Source of the DNA: CAIUGU01 sp963819685
GTDB taxonomy: Bacteria > Pseudomonadota > Gammaproteobacteria > Steroidobacterales > Steroidobacteraceae
Direction of reading: 5' to 3'
Assembly (NCBI GenBank): GCA_963819685.1
Contig: CAWFXI010000005.1
Coordinates: 310,001-374,000, forward strand
DNA: 64,000 bases
Of this stretch, positions 47,118 through 55,777 are shown one piece after another. Position 1 is the first letter of the stretch; every line of letters starts with the position of its first letter. A model generated the notes under the pieces. That model did no database searches, had not been told where the DNA came from, and saw nothing but the letters and a program-made list of their open reading frames with translations. The position numbers and the translations under genes are program-made.

Positions 47118-47178
47118 GCTGGGCTTTCCCGAGCATCTCCTCCAAAACTGTCCCCTGTCCCCTGTCCCCTGCCCCCTT
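47084..47178. repeat. 32-bp perfect inverted repeat built of GGGGACAG units
   Basis: Positions 47084-47115 and 47147-47178 are perfect reverse complements over 32 bases, with a 31-base loop. Each arm is a run of tandem GGGGACAG/CTGTCCCC units. The left arm includes the HDAC stop codon, the right arm ends 41 bases before glyA. It can form a very stable hairpin and may terminate or attenuate transcription into glyA. It also resembles short mobile palindromic repeats. Confidence 0.85.
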
Positions 47179-47219
47179 CCGGTAGAATCCGCGCTCCCCC
47201 ACGCGGAGGTTTTCCCTAA

Positions 47220-48479
47220 ATGTTTCCAGCCGATATGCAGATTGCCGGTTTTGACCCTGAACTCAAGGCTGCGCTCGATGCTGAATACCGTCGCCAGGAA
47301 GAGCATATCGAGCTGATTGCCTCCGAGAACTACGCGAGTCCCCGCGTCCTGGAAGCACAGGGCACCGTGCTGACGAACAAGTACGCCGAAGGGTATCCGG
47401 GCAAGCGCTACTACGGCGGCTGCGAGCATGTGGACGTCGCGGAATCGCTGGCCATCGATCGTGCAAAGAAACTGTTCGGCGCCGCCTACGCCAACGTGCA
47501 GCCGCACTCGGGTTCGCAGGCGAACGCCGCGGCGTACCTGGCACTGATCAATCCTGGCGACGCCATCCTCGGCATGAGCCTCGATCATGGCGGACATCTG
47601 ACGCATGGCGCCAAGGTCAATTTCTCTGGACGCATCTTCAAGGCGGCACAATACGGTCTCGATCCGGCAACTGGTGAGATCGACTACGTGCAGGTTGACC
47701 GTCTTGCCCAGGAACACAGGCCGCGCCTGATCATCGCCGGTTTTTCCGCGTATTCGCGCGTCATCGACTGGGCGCGGTTCCGCAAGATCGCAGACAGTGT
47801 CGGTGCTTACTTCCTTGTCGATATGGCTCATGTCGCGGGCCTGGTGGCAGCCGGCATTTACCCGAATCCGGTGCCTCATGCGGACGTCGTGACTTCGACC
47901 ACTCACAAGACGCTGCGCGGTCCGCGGGGTGGACTGATTCTCGCCAGGGCGAACGAGGAAATCGAAAAGAAACTCAATTCGCTCGTGTTTCCCGGCACCC
48001 AGGGTGGCCCGTTGATGCACGTCATTGCAGCCAAGGCAGTGGCGTTTCTTGAGGCATTGCAGCCTGAATTCACCGCTTACCAGCAACTGATCGTGGAAAA
48101 CGCCCGCACGATGGCCAGGACGTTGCAGACTCGGGGCTACAAGATTGTTTCCGGCGGTACCGACAACCACCTGTTCCTCGTCGACCTGATCGGCCGCGAG
48201 CTGACGGGCAAGGATGCCGACGCAGCACTTGGCCGGGCGAACATTACTGTCAACAAGAATTCCGTGCCGAATGACCCGCGGTCACCTTTTGTAACGAGTG
48301 GTCTGCGTCTTGGCACGCCGGCCGTGACGACGCGCGGGATGCGTGCGCGCGAAGTCACAGACCTCGCCAACTGGATAGCCGATGTCCTCGACAAGCCGGA
48401 AGAATCGGTGGTTGCGCGCGTCAAGGCGCAGGTGCTCGAGCTGTGCGCACGATTCCCGGTCTACGGGAAGAAGCCGTAG
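47220..48479 (+). CDS. glyA: serine hydroxymethyltransferase
   Basis: GlyA interconverts serine and glycine with transfer of a one-carbon unit to tetrahydrofolate, using PLP. The 419-residue protein is complete: ELIASENYASP, KYAEGYPGKRYYGGCEHVD, HGGHLTHGAKVNFSG, VDMAHVAGLVAAG and the PLP-lysine in TSTTHKTLRGPRGG (Lys230). The start is ATG 47220; ATG 47235 is possible. It heads the glyA-nrdR-rib cluster, which is conserved in this order in many gammaproteobacteria. Regulation may involve the inverted repeat just upstream. Confidence 0.97.
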   Translation: MFPADMQIAGFDPELKAALDAEYRRQEEHIELIASENYASPRVLEAQGTVLTNKYAEGYPGKRYYGGCEHVDVAESLAIDRAKKLFGAAYANVQPHSGSQANAAAYLALINPGDAILGMSLDHGGHLTHGAKVNFSGRIFKAAQYGLDPATGEIDYVQVDRLAQEHRPRLIIAGFSAYSRVIDWARFRKIADSVGAYFLVDMAHVAGLVAAGIYPNPVPHADVVTSTTHKTLRGPRGGLILARANEEIEKKLNSLVFPGTQGGPLMHVIAAKAVAFLEALQPEFTAYQQLIVENARTMARTLQTRGYKIVSGGTDNHLFLVDLIGRELTGKDADAALGRANITVNKNSVPNDPRSPFVTSGLRLGTPAVTTRGMRAREVTDLANWIADVLDKPEESVVARVKAQVLELCARFPVYGKKP

Positions 48480-48508
48480 TCCGATAGCTGAAAGTCCGGT
48501 CCTTCTTT

Positions 48509-49018
48509 ATGTACTGCCCGTTCTGTGGTCATGAAGAGACGAAGGTGACTGATTCGCGGCTGGCAGGTGAAGGACAGCAGATTCGTCGCCGGCGTGAGTG
48601 CCTGGCCTGTGGCGAACGGTTTACGACATTCGAAACCGCCGAACTCGTCATGCCGCGGATCGTGAAGAGTGATTCGACTCGTGAACCGTTTGACGAGAAC
48701 AAACTGCGCCACGGCATGCTGAAGGCGCTTGAAAAGCGACCCGTCGCGAGCGAGGCCATTGATGCAGCCGTTGTCCATATCTGCCATCGCCTGCGGACCC
48801 TCGGCGAGCGCGAGGTTCCGGCACGACTGGTAGGCGAGCTGGTGATGGAGGAACTGCGCCATCTGGATGAGGTCGCTTTCGTGCGGTTTGCATCGGTGTA
48901 CCGCAGTTTCCAGGACGTCGATGCCTTCCGGGAGGAGATCGAGAAGCTGCGTCTGCAGCCGGGCCGGGCTGCTGACAACCAGCTGCCGCTCTGGACGGGC
49001 GGCGAACGCAAGAAGTAA
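48509..49018 (+). CDS. nrdR: transcriptional repressor NrdR
   Basis: NrdR senses ATP/dATP and represses ribonucleotide reductase genes. The 169-residue protein begins with the zinc ribbon CPFC...CLAC (residues 3-34), followed by the ATP-cone domain (about 49-139), including PRIVKSDSTREPFDENKLRHG. Length (150-170) and start MYCPFCGHEETKVTDSR are typical. It is 29 bases after glyA and 3 before ribD, in the usual gammaproteobacterial context. Confidence 0.97.
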   Translation: MYCPFCGHEETKVTDSRLAGEGQQIRRRRECLACGERFTTFETAELVMPRIVKSDSTREPFDENKLRHGMLKALEKRPVASEAIDAAVVHICHRLRTLGEREVPARLVGELVMEELRHLDEVAFVRFASVYRSFQDVDAFREEIEKLRLQPGRAADNQLPLWTGGERKK

Positions 49019-49021
49019 GGC

Positions 49022-50158
49022 ATGTTCACCGCGCTCGACGATCAGCTGATGACTCGTGCCCTGGAGTTGGCGAAACGGGGGCTGTACACGACGGACCCGA
49101 ATCCTCGCGTCGGCTGCGTCATCGCGGCAGGGGATCGCATTGTCGGTGAGGGGTGGACAGACCCGGTAGGCGGTCCCCATGCAGAGATCAACGCCTTGCG
49201 TGCGGCAGGCGAGCGCAGCCGCGGCGCAACGGCGTACGTGACGCTAGAGCCCTGCTCGCATCATGGGCGCACGCCGCCATGCACTGACGCGTTGATTGCC
49301 GCCGGCATCCGTCGGGTCGTCTGTGCGCTGGGCGACCCGAATCCACTTGTGAATGGGGGTGGCATCCGGCAGCTCATAGCGGCTGGAATCGATGTCGAGG
49401 CTGGTCTTCATGAACAGTCGGCCGCGCAGCTCAACGTGGGGTTTCTCAAGCGGATGACGCTGCGATTGCCGCACGTTACAGTCAAGGTCGCGGCCAGCAT
49501 CGATGGCAAGGTCGCGTTGCGAAATGGAGTGAGCCGCTGGATTACCGGCGAACCCGCCCGCAGCGATGTGCAACGGCTGCGGGCACGCAGTTCAGCGGTA
49601 CTGACGGGTATCGGCACGGTGCTTGCGGATGATCCTCTGCTCACTGTCCGGGATGAAAGCATAGAGATGCTCGGTCGTCAGCCTTTGCGAGTGGTCTGTG
49701 ATACGCACTTGCGCATGCCGGCCTCAGCCCGCATGTTGCGGGAGCAAGGCTCGACGCTTGTGTACACCGCTGCGACGACCGGTCTCGACAAGGTTGAGGC
49801 AGCCGGTGCCATCGTGCACACCTTGCCCATCGCCCGACAGGGTTCCGTGGACCTTGAGGCAGTGCTGCGTGATCTCGCCTCGCGCAACTGCAACGAGGTA
49901 TTGGTGGAAGCGGGCCCGATTCTGTCGGGTCGCTTTCTCGAACTGGGCCTGGCTGATGTGCTGATTACGTACCTGAGCCCCGTATTGCTGGGTAGCGAAG
50001 CCCAGTCCCTGCTGGCACTGCCGGCGATCGATGACATGCGGGACCGCATGGAGCTTGAATTGGTCGAACAGGGCATCGTCGGCAAGGACCTGAAGCTCAC
50101 ATGGCGGCCGCTCGGTCGCGACCAGAAAATTCGACAGGCAGGACAAGAGCCACAGTAA
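49022..50158 (+). CDS. ribD: bifunctional riboflavin deaminase/reductase RibD
   Basis: RibD deaminates the pyrimidine intermediate and then reduces its ribose side chain. The 378-residue protein has an N-terminal deaminase domain with PHAEINALRAAG (catalytic Glu) and LEPCSHHGRTPPCTDALI (zinc cysteines), and a C-terminal reductase domain beginning VTVKVAASIDGKVALRNGVS, with WITGEPARSDVQRLRA and EVLVEAGPILSGRFLE. Both halves look complete. The stop TAA overlaps the ribE ATG by one base, so translation is coupled. Confidence 0.96.
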   Translation: MFTALDDQLMTRALELAKRGLYTTDPNPRVGCVIAAGDRIVGEGWTDPVGGPHAEINALRAAGERSRGATAYVTLEPCSHHGRTPPCTDALIAAGIRRVVCALGDPNPLVNGGGIRQLIAAGIDVEAGLHEQSAAQLNVGFLKRMTLRLPHVTVKVAASIDGKVALRNGVSRWITGEPARSDVQRLRARSSAVLTGIGTVLADDPLLTVRDESIEMLGRQPLRVVCDTHLRMPASARMLREQGSTLVYTAATTGLDKVEAAGAIVHTLPIARQGSVDLEAVLRDLASRNCNEVLVEAGPILSGRFLELGLADVLITYLSPVLLGSEAQSLLALPAIDDMRDRMELELVEQGIVGKDLKLTWRPLGRDQKIRQAGQEPQ

Positions 50159-50772
50159 TGTTTACAGGTATCGTGCAAACGATCGGTACGGTTACGCGGT
50201 GCACCCCGGTTGGGGGTGATGTGCAGGTCGCATTCGCGGTCGCTGCCGGCTATCTTGAAGGCGTTGCCCCAGGCGACAGCATCGCGGTCAATGGTTGCTG
50301 CCTGACCGTGACGAACCTGACAGGTAGCGGATTTGCGGCTGACGTCTCGCTCGAAACGTTGTCCCTGACGACGCTCGGCGATTGGCAGCCGGGAATGCGC
50401 GTCAATCTGGAGAAGGCCTTGCGGGCGGGTGATGCGCTGGGGGGGCACTATGTGTCCGGACACGTGGACGGCGTTGCAACTGTGACCGCTATGGCAGAGG
50501 ACGCACGCTCAAGGCGGGTGGAATTCAGCGTGCCGGTTGCGCTCGCGCGCTACCTTGCCCGCAAGGGGTCGGTCACCATCGACGGGGTCAGTCTGACAGT
50601 CAATGGAGTTACCGAACTGCGACCGGACACGACTGCCGCACGCTTCGATGTCAATCTGGTGCCGCATACGCTCGGTGCGACGATCCTGGGAACCTATGGG
50701 ACGGGGACACACGTGAATCTGGAGGTCGACATCATTGCGAGATACCTCGAGCGCATGAGAGGTACCGCGTAA
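50158..50772 (+). CDS. ribE: riboflavin synthase alpha subunit
   Basis: RibE dismutates 6,7-dimethyl-8-ribityllumazine to riboflavin. The 204-residue protein has two lumazine-binding repeats: MFTGIVQTIGTV...GDSIAVNGCCLTV and GHYVSGHVDGVATV...KGSVTIDGVSLTVNGV. The ATG at 50158 overlaps the ribD stop, and its stop overlaps the start of the RibBA-like gene at 50772. Length and the paired motifs are standard. Confidence 0.96.
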   Translation: MFTGIVQTIGTVTRCTPVGGDVQVAFAVAAGYLEGVAPGDSIAVNGCCLTVTNLTGSGFAADVSLETLSLTTLGDWQPGMRVNLEKALRAGDALGGHYVSGHVDGVATVTAMAEDARSRRVEFSVPVALARYLARKGSVTIDGVSLTVNGVTELRPDTTAARFDVNLVPHTLGATILGTYGTGTHVNLEVDIIARYLERMRGTA

Positions 50773-51875
50773 TGCTCCATCCCATCGAAGACATACTGGC
50801 GGATCTGCGGGTGGGCCGCATGGTCGTCATCATGGATGACGAGGATCGCGAGAATGAAGGCGATCTCATCATGGCGGCTGAACACGTGCGTGCCGAAGAC
50901 GTCAATTTCATGGCGCGTTATGGCCGTGGTCTCATTTGCCTGACACTCACCCAGGAACGGTGCCGGCAATTGCGCCTGCCGCTGATGGTCAGCGACACCC
51001 ATCTCGAACATGCGACCAACTTTACGGTTTCCATCGAGGCTGCCGAAGGCGTCACGACGGGCATCTCGGCGCATGATCGCGCCCATACGATCCGCACGGC
51101 TGTCGCACGCAAGGCAGTTCCAGCAGATCTCAGGCAGCCAGGTCATATCTTTCCGCTGATGGCGCAACCGGGTGGAGTTCTGACGCGTGCCGGCCATACC
51201 GAAGCAGGATGCGATCTTTCCCGACTGGCGGGCTGCGAACCCGCTGCCGTCATCGTTGAAATCCTGAATGACGATGGCACGATGGCGCGCCGCCCGGATC
51301 TCGAGAAATTTGCGCAGCACCACGGCCTTAAAGTAGGCACCATTGCCGACCTGATCAGATATCGTCTGGAGCAGGAAAGGTCGGTCGAGCGGATTTCGGA
51401 GCAGCAGATTGCGACCGAATTCGGTCCCTTCCGGATGCTCGCCTATGAGGATCATGTCAATCAGACAGTGCACCTCGCCCTGGTCTGCGGCGATCTGAGC
51501 AGCGCCCAGGCACCCCTGGTGCGCGTGCATCTCAGGGATACGGTTCGCGATCTGGTAGGCGTGCACCTCGAATCGCTGGGGAGGCCTTTGCGCTCCGCGA
51601 TGCAGAGAATCGCCAGGGAAGGGTGTGGCATCGTTGTGCTGCTCCGTCCTGAAGAAACCCCTCGCGACCTGATGGACGCGGTCAAAGGCCTGGGCTCTGC
51701 CGAAGCCGCAGTCGCACATCGTTCGACCGGCATGAAAGTCCTGAGAACCTATGGTATCGGCGCGCAAATCCTCAAGGATCTGGGTGTGAGCCGGATGCGT
51801 GTGCTGTCTGCCCCCCGGCAGATGCTCGGAATCTCCGGCTTCGACCTCGAGGTCGTCGAGTACGTTGAGAGCTAG
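50772..51875 (+). CDS. ribB: 3,4-dihydroxy-2-butanone-4-phosphate synthase with degenerate GTP cyclohydrolase II domain
   Basis: The N-terminal half (residues 1-200) is a complete DHBP synthase: MDDEDRENEGDLIMAAE, GRGLICLTL, GHIFPLMAQPGGVLTRAGHTEA. The C-terminal half is aligned with GTP cyclohydrolase II, but the zinc triad is gone: the HSEC...CDCG blocks expected here read HLRDTVRDLVGVHLES, and the active-site RQEGRNIGL is replaced by LRPEETPRDLM. This is the RibBX type of fusion known from other gammaproteobacteria. It probably makes only the butanone precursor, so a separate RibA is expected elsewhere. It overlaps ribE by one base. Confidence 0.93.
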   Translation: MLHPIEDILADLRVGRMVVIMDDEDRENEGDLIMAAEHVRAEDVNFMARYGRGLICLTLTQERCRQLRLPLMVSDTHLEHATNFTVSIEAAEGVTTGISAHDRAHTIRTAVARKAVPADLRQPGHIFPLMAQPGGVLTRAGHTEAGCDLSRLAGCEPAAVIVEILNDDGTMARRPDLEKFAQHHGLKVGTIADLIRYRLEQERSVERISEQQIATEFGPFRMLAYEDHVNQTVHLALVCGDLSSAQAPLVRVHLRDTVRDLVGVHLESLGRPLRSAMQRIAREGCGIVVLLRPEETPRDLMDAVKGLGSAEAAVAHRSTGMKVLRTYGIGAQILKDLGVSRMRVLSAPRQMLGISGFDLEVVEYVES

Positions 51876-51961
51876 GGAATCTCAAAGGGTCAATCAGAGG
51901 TTCCCCGATCCGCTTTCCTGTCCAACCGCTATACTCCCTCTCTCCTCCCCGGACCGCTTCC

Positions 51962-52438
51962 ATGGACAATGTGAAAATCATCGAAGGTGACCTGCAGGTT
52001 CGCGACCTGCGTTTCGCCATCGCCGCGACGCGCTTCAACCAGTTTATCGTCGAGCAACTGGTGCTCGGTGCGACCGATATCCTCAAGCGGCACGGGGCCA
52101 GCGACAAACAGATGGAGATCATCCGCGTGCCGGGTGCTTACGATCTGCCTCTCGTTGTCCGGAAGCTGGCAATGAGCCATCGCTACGATGCAATCGTCGC
52201 ACTGGGTGCGGTCATTCGGGGGGATACCGCCCATTTCGACTATGTAGCGGGTGAGTGCGCTGGAGGGCTTGCCCGGGTGTCCCAGGACACCGGTATTCCC
52301 GTGGCATTCGGTGTTCTGACCACGGAGACCGTAGAGCAGGCGATCGATCGCGCTGGAACCAAATCCGGCAACAAGGGTGCCGACGCAGCATTGTGTGCAC
52401 TGGAGCTTGCCAATCTGCTCAGGCGAATCGAGTCTTGA
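51962..52438 (+). CDS. ribH: 6,7-dimethyl-8-ribityllumazine synthase
   Basis: RibH condenses the pyrimidine and butanone precursors to lumazine and assembles as a 60-mer or pentamer. The 158-residue protein has FAIAATRFNQFIVEQL, RVPGAYDLPLVVRKLA, ALGAVIRGDTAHFDYVAGE (catalytic His), and PVAFGVLTTETVEQAIDRAG. All catalytic positions are present. It is 86 bases downstream of the RibB gene; TATACT at 51930-51935 may be a secondary promoter. The stop TGA overlaps the nusB TTG start. Confidence 0.96.
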   Translation: MDNVKIIEGDLQVRDLRFAIAATRFNQFIVEQLVLGATDILKRHGASDKQMEIIRVPGAYDLPLVVRKLAMSHRYDAIVALGAVIRGDTAHFDYVAGECAGGLARVSQDTGIPVAFGVLTTETVEQAIDRAGTKSGNKGADAALCALELANLLRRIES

Positions 52439-52923
52439 GTCAGCCGGTTCGCAAACCGGGTCGTGGCAGCCGGGGACGCAGCGTTGCACGCAAGCTCGCT
52501 ATGCAGGCGCTGTATCAATGGCAGCTGACCGGACAGGCGGCTGGCGAAGGCGAGGAGCTGTGCAAACAGTTCATCACCAGCGAAGACTATGCCGGGGCGG
52601 ATGCGGAGTACTTTGACGATCTGGTGCGCAGCTGCATCACGCGCCATGCCGAACTTGATGCAATCCTCTCCGGGTACGCAGATCGTCCTGTCAGCCAGAT
52701 CGACCCCGTGGAACGCGCCATCCTGTGGCTCGGGCTATATGAAATCGTCGGGCGACTCGATGTGCCGCCCCGTGTCGTGATCAACGAAGCAGTCGAGCTG
52801 TCAAAGAAGTTCGGTGCAACTGATGGACACAAGTACATCAATGCCCTGCTGGACAAGGCTGCCCGCGAGCGCCGTATCGCAGGCATTACAACCCGGGCCG
52901 GTGCAACCCGCCCGGACGAATAG
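52435..52923 (+). CDS. nusB: transcription antitermination factor NusB
   Basis: NusB binds boxA RNA with NusE to form the antitermination complex, chiefly on rRNA operons. The 162-residue protein shows RSVARKLAMQALYQWQLTG, LILWLGLYEI-type PVERAILWLGLYEIVG, RVVINEAVELSKKFG and HKYINALLDKAARE, the helical signature of the family. The TTG at 52435 overlaps the ribH stop and fits the usual ribH-nusB arrangement; no better ATG is present. About 20 basic residues precede the conserved core. Confidence 0.93.
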   Translation: MSQPVRKPGRGSRGRSVARKLAMQALYQWQLTGQAAGEGEELCKQFITSEDYAGADAEYFDDLVRSCITRHAELDAILSGYADRPVSQIDPVERAILWLGLYEIVGRLDVPPRVVINEAVELSKKFGATDGHKYINALLDKAARERRIAGITTRAGATRPDE

Positions 52924-52952
52924 TCGTTACTGTCCAGAGGATTCCTGCTTCC

Positions 52953-53945
52953 ATGCACGCGGACGCGCCAGGTGAGTTTGACATCATTGCGCGCTATTTC
53001 ACCCGCCACAGTACTCGCCGGGACGTGCTCCTTGGTGTAGGTGATGATGCCGCACTGCTGCAAGTTCCGGCGAACCGTCACCTCGTAGCGGCTATGGATA
53101 CTCTCGTCGAGGGCGTCCACTTTCCGGCAGGCACGGCAGCTGTCCACATCGGCTATCGGGCGTTGGCTGTCAATTTGAGCGATCTCGCAGCGATGGGTGC
53201 CGAGCCCAGCTGGGCACTGTTGTCGCTTTCACTGCCACAGGCCGAGGCTGGCTGGTTGCAGGGCTTTGCAGACGGCTTCTTCGGGCTCGCTGCTCGTCAC
53301 AACGTTGCACTGGTCGGCGGGGATACCGTGCACGGCCCCCTGGTGATCACTGTGCAAATCCTGGGTGTTGTCGAAAACGATCGTGTACTCACGCGCAGCG
53401 GTGCCCGCGCGGGAGACTTCATTTACGTATCAGGCATACCCGGAGAAGCGGCAGCGGGATTGAACGTCATCCAGGCCCGCAATGCAGATGACAGTGACGC
53501 GGCTGAAAAACTTCGCATGCGCTTTGAACGGCCGGAGCCGCGAGTGGAGCTTGGACGCGTACTGCGCCCACTTGCGACGGCCGCAATGGACGTTTCGGAC
53601 GGGTTGCTGACGGACCTTGGCAAGCTCTGCCGGGCCAGTGAGTGCGAGGCCGTGCTCGATATCGATTCGCTGCCCTCGTCGGTGTTGATGCAAACGCTAT
53701 TCGAGGAGGAGACGATCGAGCAGTTCGCACTGGCCGGAGGGGATGACTACGAGCTGCTGTTCACACTGGCGCCTGAACGGGTTGCAGAGTTCGAACGTGT
53801 TGTGTCTCCAGTGGCTGCCTGTACGTGTATCGGAAAAATCGTGCGTGGCAACCACGCCGCGGGCACGGTGACGTGTCTGCGCAATGGCCGGCCGGTTGTC
53901 GTCAATGCTCCTGGCTATGACCACTTTGCCAGGAAGCATGAGTAG
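52953..53945 (+). CDS. thiL: thiamine-monophosphate kinase
   Basis: ThiL phosphorylates thiamine monophosphate to the diphosphate cofactor with ATP. The 330-residue AIRS-family protein has FDIIARYF, GVGDDAALLQVP, DTLVEGVHFP, NLSDLAAMGAEPSWALLSLS, GGDTVHGPLVITVQILG, AMDVSDGLLTDLGKL and LAGGDDYELLFT. Motifs and length match ThiL and not SelD or PurM. It keeps the conserved position between nusB and pgpA. Confidence 0.96.
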   Translation: MHADAPGEFDIIARYFTRHSTRRDVLLGVGDDAALLQVPANRHLVAAMDTLVEGVHFPAGTAAVHIGYRALAVNLSDLAAMGAEPSWALLSLSLPQAEAGWLQGFADGFFGLAARHNVALVGGDTVHGPLVITVQILGVVENDRVLTRSGARAGDFIYVSGIPGEAAAGLNVIQARNADDSDAAEKLRMRFERPEPRVELGRVLRPLATAAMDVSDGLLTDLGKLCRASECEAVLDIDSLPSSVLMQTLFEEETIEQFALAGGDDYELLFTLAPERVAEFERVVSPVAACTCIGKIVRGNHAAGTVTCLRNGRPVVVNAPGYDHFARKHE

Positions 53946-53960
53946 AGAAGAGACAGCGGC

Positions 53961-54437
53961 ATGAAGTTGAGCGCGGATCCCCGCATTCTGCGTGAACCCG
54001 TGCACCTGATCGCATTTGGTTTTGGCGCGGGCCTGAGCCCTTACGCGCCCGGAACCTGCGGCACGCTTGTCGGTGTGCTTTTTGTACTGTTGATGGCTTC
54101 GTTGAGTCTGCCTGTGCAGCTTGCGCTGGTGACGGCCGCTTTCCTGCTCGGGATCTACGTGTGTGGGGAGAGCGCGCGCCGTCTGGGTGTGCACGACCAC
54201 GGGGGGATCGTCTGGGACGAGGTTACGGGTTACGCGATCACCATGCTCGCGGTCCCTCAGGAGCCGGTCTGGCTGGTGGCCGGATTTGCGCTGTTTCGCT
54301 TCTTCGACATCGTGAAGCCATGGCCGATCCGGGAGGCCGATCACAGTCTGCAGGGCGGCCTCGGAATTATGCTCGATGACGTTCTCGCAGGCATTTTTGC
54401 GGGAGCCATTCTGTACGTGATCCAACTGCCGTTCTAA
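53961..54437 (+). CDS. pgpA: phosphatidylglycerophosphatase A
   Basis: PgpA removes the phosphate of phosphatidylglycerophosphate at the inner membrane. The 158-residue protein has GFGAGLSPYAPGTCGTLVGV, a VWDEVTGYAITML block with the acidic metal site, RFFDIVKPWPIREAD and GIMLDDVLAGIFAG, plus four hydrophobic segments. All are characteristic. It follows thiL by 15 bases and ends the cluster. Confidence 0.95.
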   Translation: MKLSADPRILREPVHLIAFGFGAGLSPYAPGTCGTLVGVLFVLLMASLSLPVQLALVTAAFLLGIYVCGESARRLGVHDHGGIVWDEVTGYAITMLAVPQEPVWLVAGFALFRFFDIVKPWPIREADHSLQGGLGIMLDDVLAGIFAGAILYVIQLPF

Positions 54438-54472
54438 CGCTAACGCAACAACCAGCGACCCCGCCCTTACCC

Positions 54473-55777
54473 GTGAACGCACAACTCAACGCGGCAGGTG
54501 GCCGGGAAGCCAGCATCCCCGAACGGATCGGCAAGTACACCATCGTCAAGGAGGTGGGTCGCGGCAGTACAGGGGTCGTCTATCTCTCGCACGATCCGTA
54601 TTACCGGCGTGACGTCGCCATCAAGGTCTACAACATCGAGACGCACGATGAGGAACGTGCCCGCGTCACGCGGAAAATGTTCCTGTCGGAAGCGCATATG
54701 GTCGGCATGCTGCAGCATCCGAACATCCTGCCGATTTTCGATGCCGGTGAGGAGAATGGGCGCTACTACGTCGTCACGGAGCACGTCCACGGTGCCCGCA
54801 CCCTGGCCGCTTACTGCAAGCCTGACAACCTGCTGCCGATCGACGATGTTGTCGAGATCATCTACAAGTGCGCGAAGGCCCTGCACTATTCGCATCGTCG
54901 CGGGGTCATCCATCGCGACATCAAACCTTCGAACATCATGCTTACGCAGGCCAATGACGTGCGTATCATCGATTTCGGCATTGCGCTGGTCGCGGATTCC
55001 GACATCTCGCGAATCGAAGGCATTGCCGGCAGCCCGTCCTACATGTCGCCTGAGCAGATCCAGTCTGCGGATATCACCAATCGTTCTGACATCTATGCCC
55101 TCGGCGCCGTGATGTATGAGCTGCTGACGGGCTTCCGCCCGTTCCGCGGCGGCAACCTGTCGAAGCTGCTGCATCAGATCGTCTATGCCACCGCCCAGCC
55201 GATCCATACGCTGCGCTCGGGCATACCGGAAGAACTCGAAGATGTCGTCGTCAAGGCACTGCAGAAGGATCCGGAAAACCGCTTTCACAACGGCCAGGAG
55301 CTGGCCGGCGACCTCACGCGCGTTCACCAGAAGCTGCGGGAAGGCTACGCGAAGCTTGACCGGCAGGAGCAGTTCTCGATACTGCGGGCACTGAAGTTCT
55401 TCCACGATTTTTCGCAGGCAGAAATCATGGAAGTGCTGCGTGCGAGCCAGTGGCAGGACTACGACGTCGGCGACGAGATTGTCCGCGAAGGCGAGATGGA
55501 CGACCGCTTCTACGTGATCGTGTCGGGCAATGTCGCAGTGACGCGCAACGGGCGCACGGTCGGTGAGCTCGATACTGGCGATTGTTTCGGTGAAACGAGC
55601 TATCTGCGCGGCGCCAAGCGCCTGGCCACCATCAAGGCCCTTTCGGACGTCACCCTGATGAAAGTCAGTTCGACGCTGCTCGAGCAGGCGTCAGCCTCCT
55701 GCCAGCTGCGCTTCAACAAGGTCTTCCTGAGCAGCCTGATCGGACGCCTGCAGAGCAACGAAAAACCCGGTACCTGA
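54473..55777 (+). CDS. serine/threonine kinase fused to a cyclic-nucleotide-binding domain
   Basis: A 434-residue protein. Residues 21-290 are a Hanks-type kinase: GRGSTGVVYL, Lys51, HRDIKPSNIM (147-156), DFGIA (167-171), SPSYMSPEQI and a complete C-lobe. Residues about 305-430 are a cNMP-binding domain, with VGDEIVREGEMDDRFYVIVSG and FGETSYLRGAKRLATIKA as the phosphate-binding cassette. No transmembrane segment is present, so it is a cytosolic kinase likely controlled by cAMP or a relative. It starts at GTG 54473 after pgpA. The stop TGA abuts the opposing folE2 stop. Its substrate is unknown; FHA proteins are typical partners. Confidence 0.9.
   Translation: MNAQLNAAGGREASIPERIGKYTIVKEVGRGSTGVVYLSHDPYYRRDVAIKVYNIETHDEERARVTRKMFLSEAHMVGMLQHPNILPIFDAGEENGRYYVVTEHVHGARTLAAYCKPDNLLPIDDVVEIIYKCAKALHYSHRRGVIHRDIKPSNIMLTQANDVRIIDFGIALVADSDISRIEGIAGSPSYMSPEQIQSADITNRSDIYALGAVMYELLTGFRPFRGGNLSKLLHQIVYATAQPIHTLRSGIPEELEDVVVKALQKDPENRFHNGQELAGDLTRVHQKLREGYAKLDRQEQFSILRALKFFHDFSQAEIMEVLRASQWQDYDVGDEIVREGEMDDRFYVIVSGNVAVTRNGRTVGELDTGDCFGETSYLRGAKRLATIKALSDVTLMKVSSTLLEQASASCQLRFNKVFLSSLIGRLQSNEKPGT

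Noticed and set aside
47084..47178. CRISPR-like array from the GGGGACAG repeats
   Set aside because: Units are 8 bases with no spacers, and the two blocks are inverted relative to each other; no cas genes are nearby.
46353..48170. Long open minus-strand frame opposite HDAC and glyA
   Set aside because: It lies antisense to two well-supported genes, spans the repeat-rich gap, and its translation has no recognisable domain. High G+C content produces such frames.
49022..50158. FMN riboswitch before the riboflavin genes
   Set aside because: No conserved FMN-aptamer core was seen upstream of ribD, and the nrdR stop is only 3 bases before ribD, leaving no leader.
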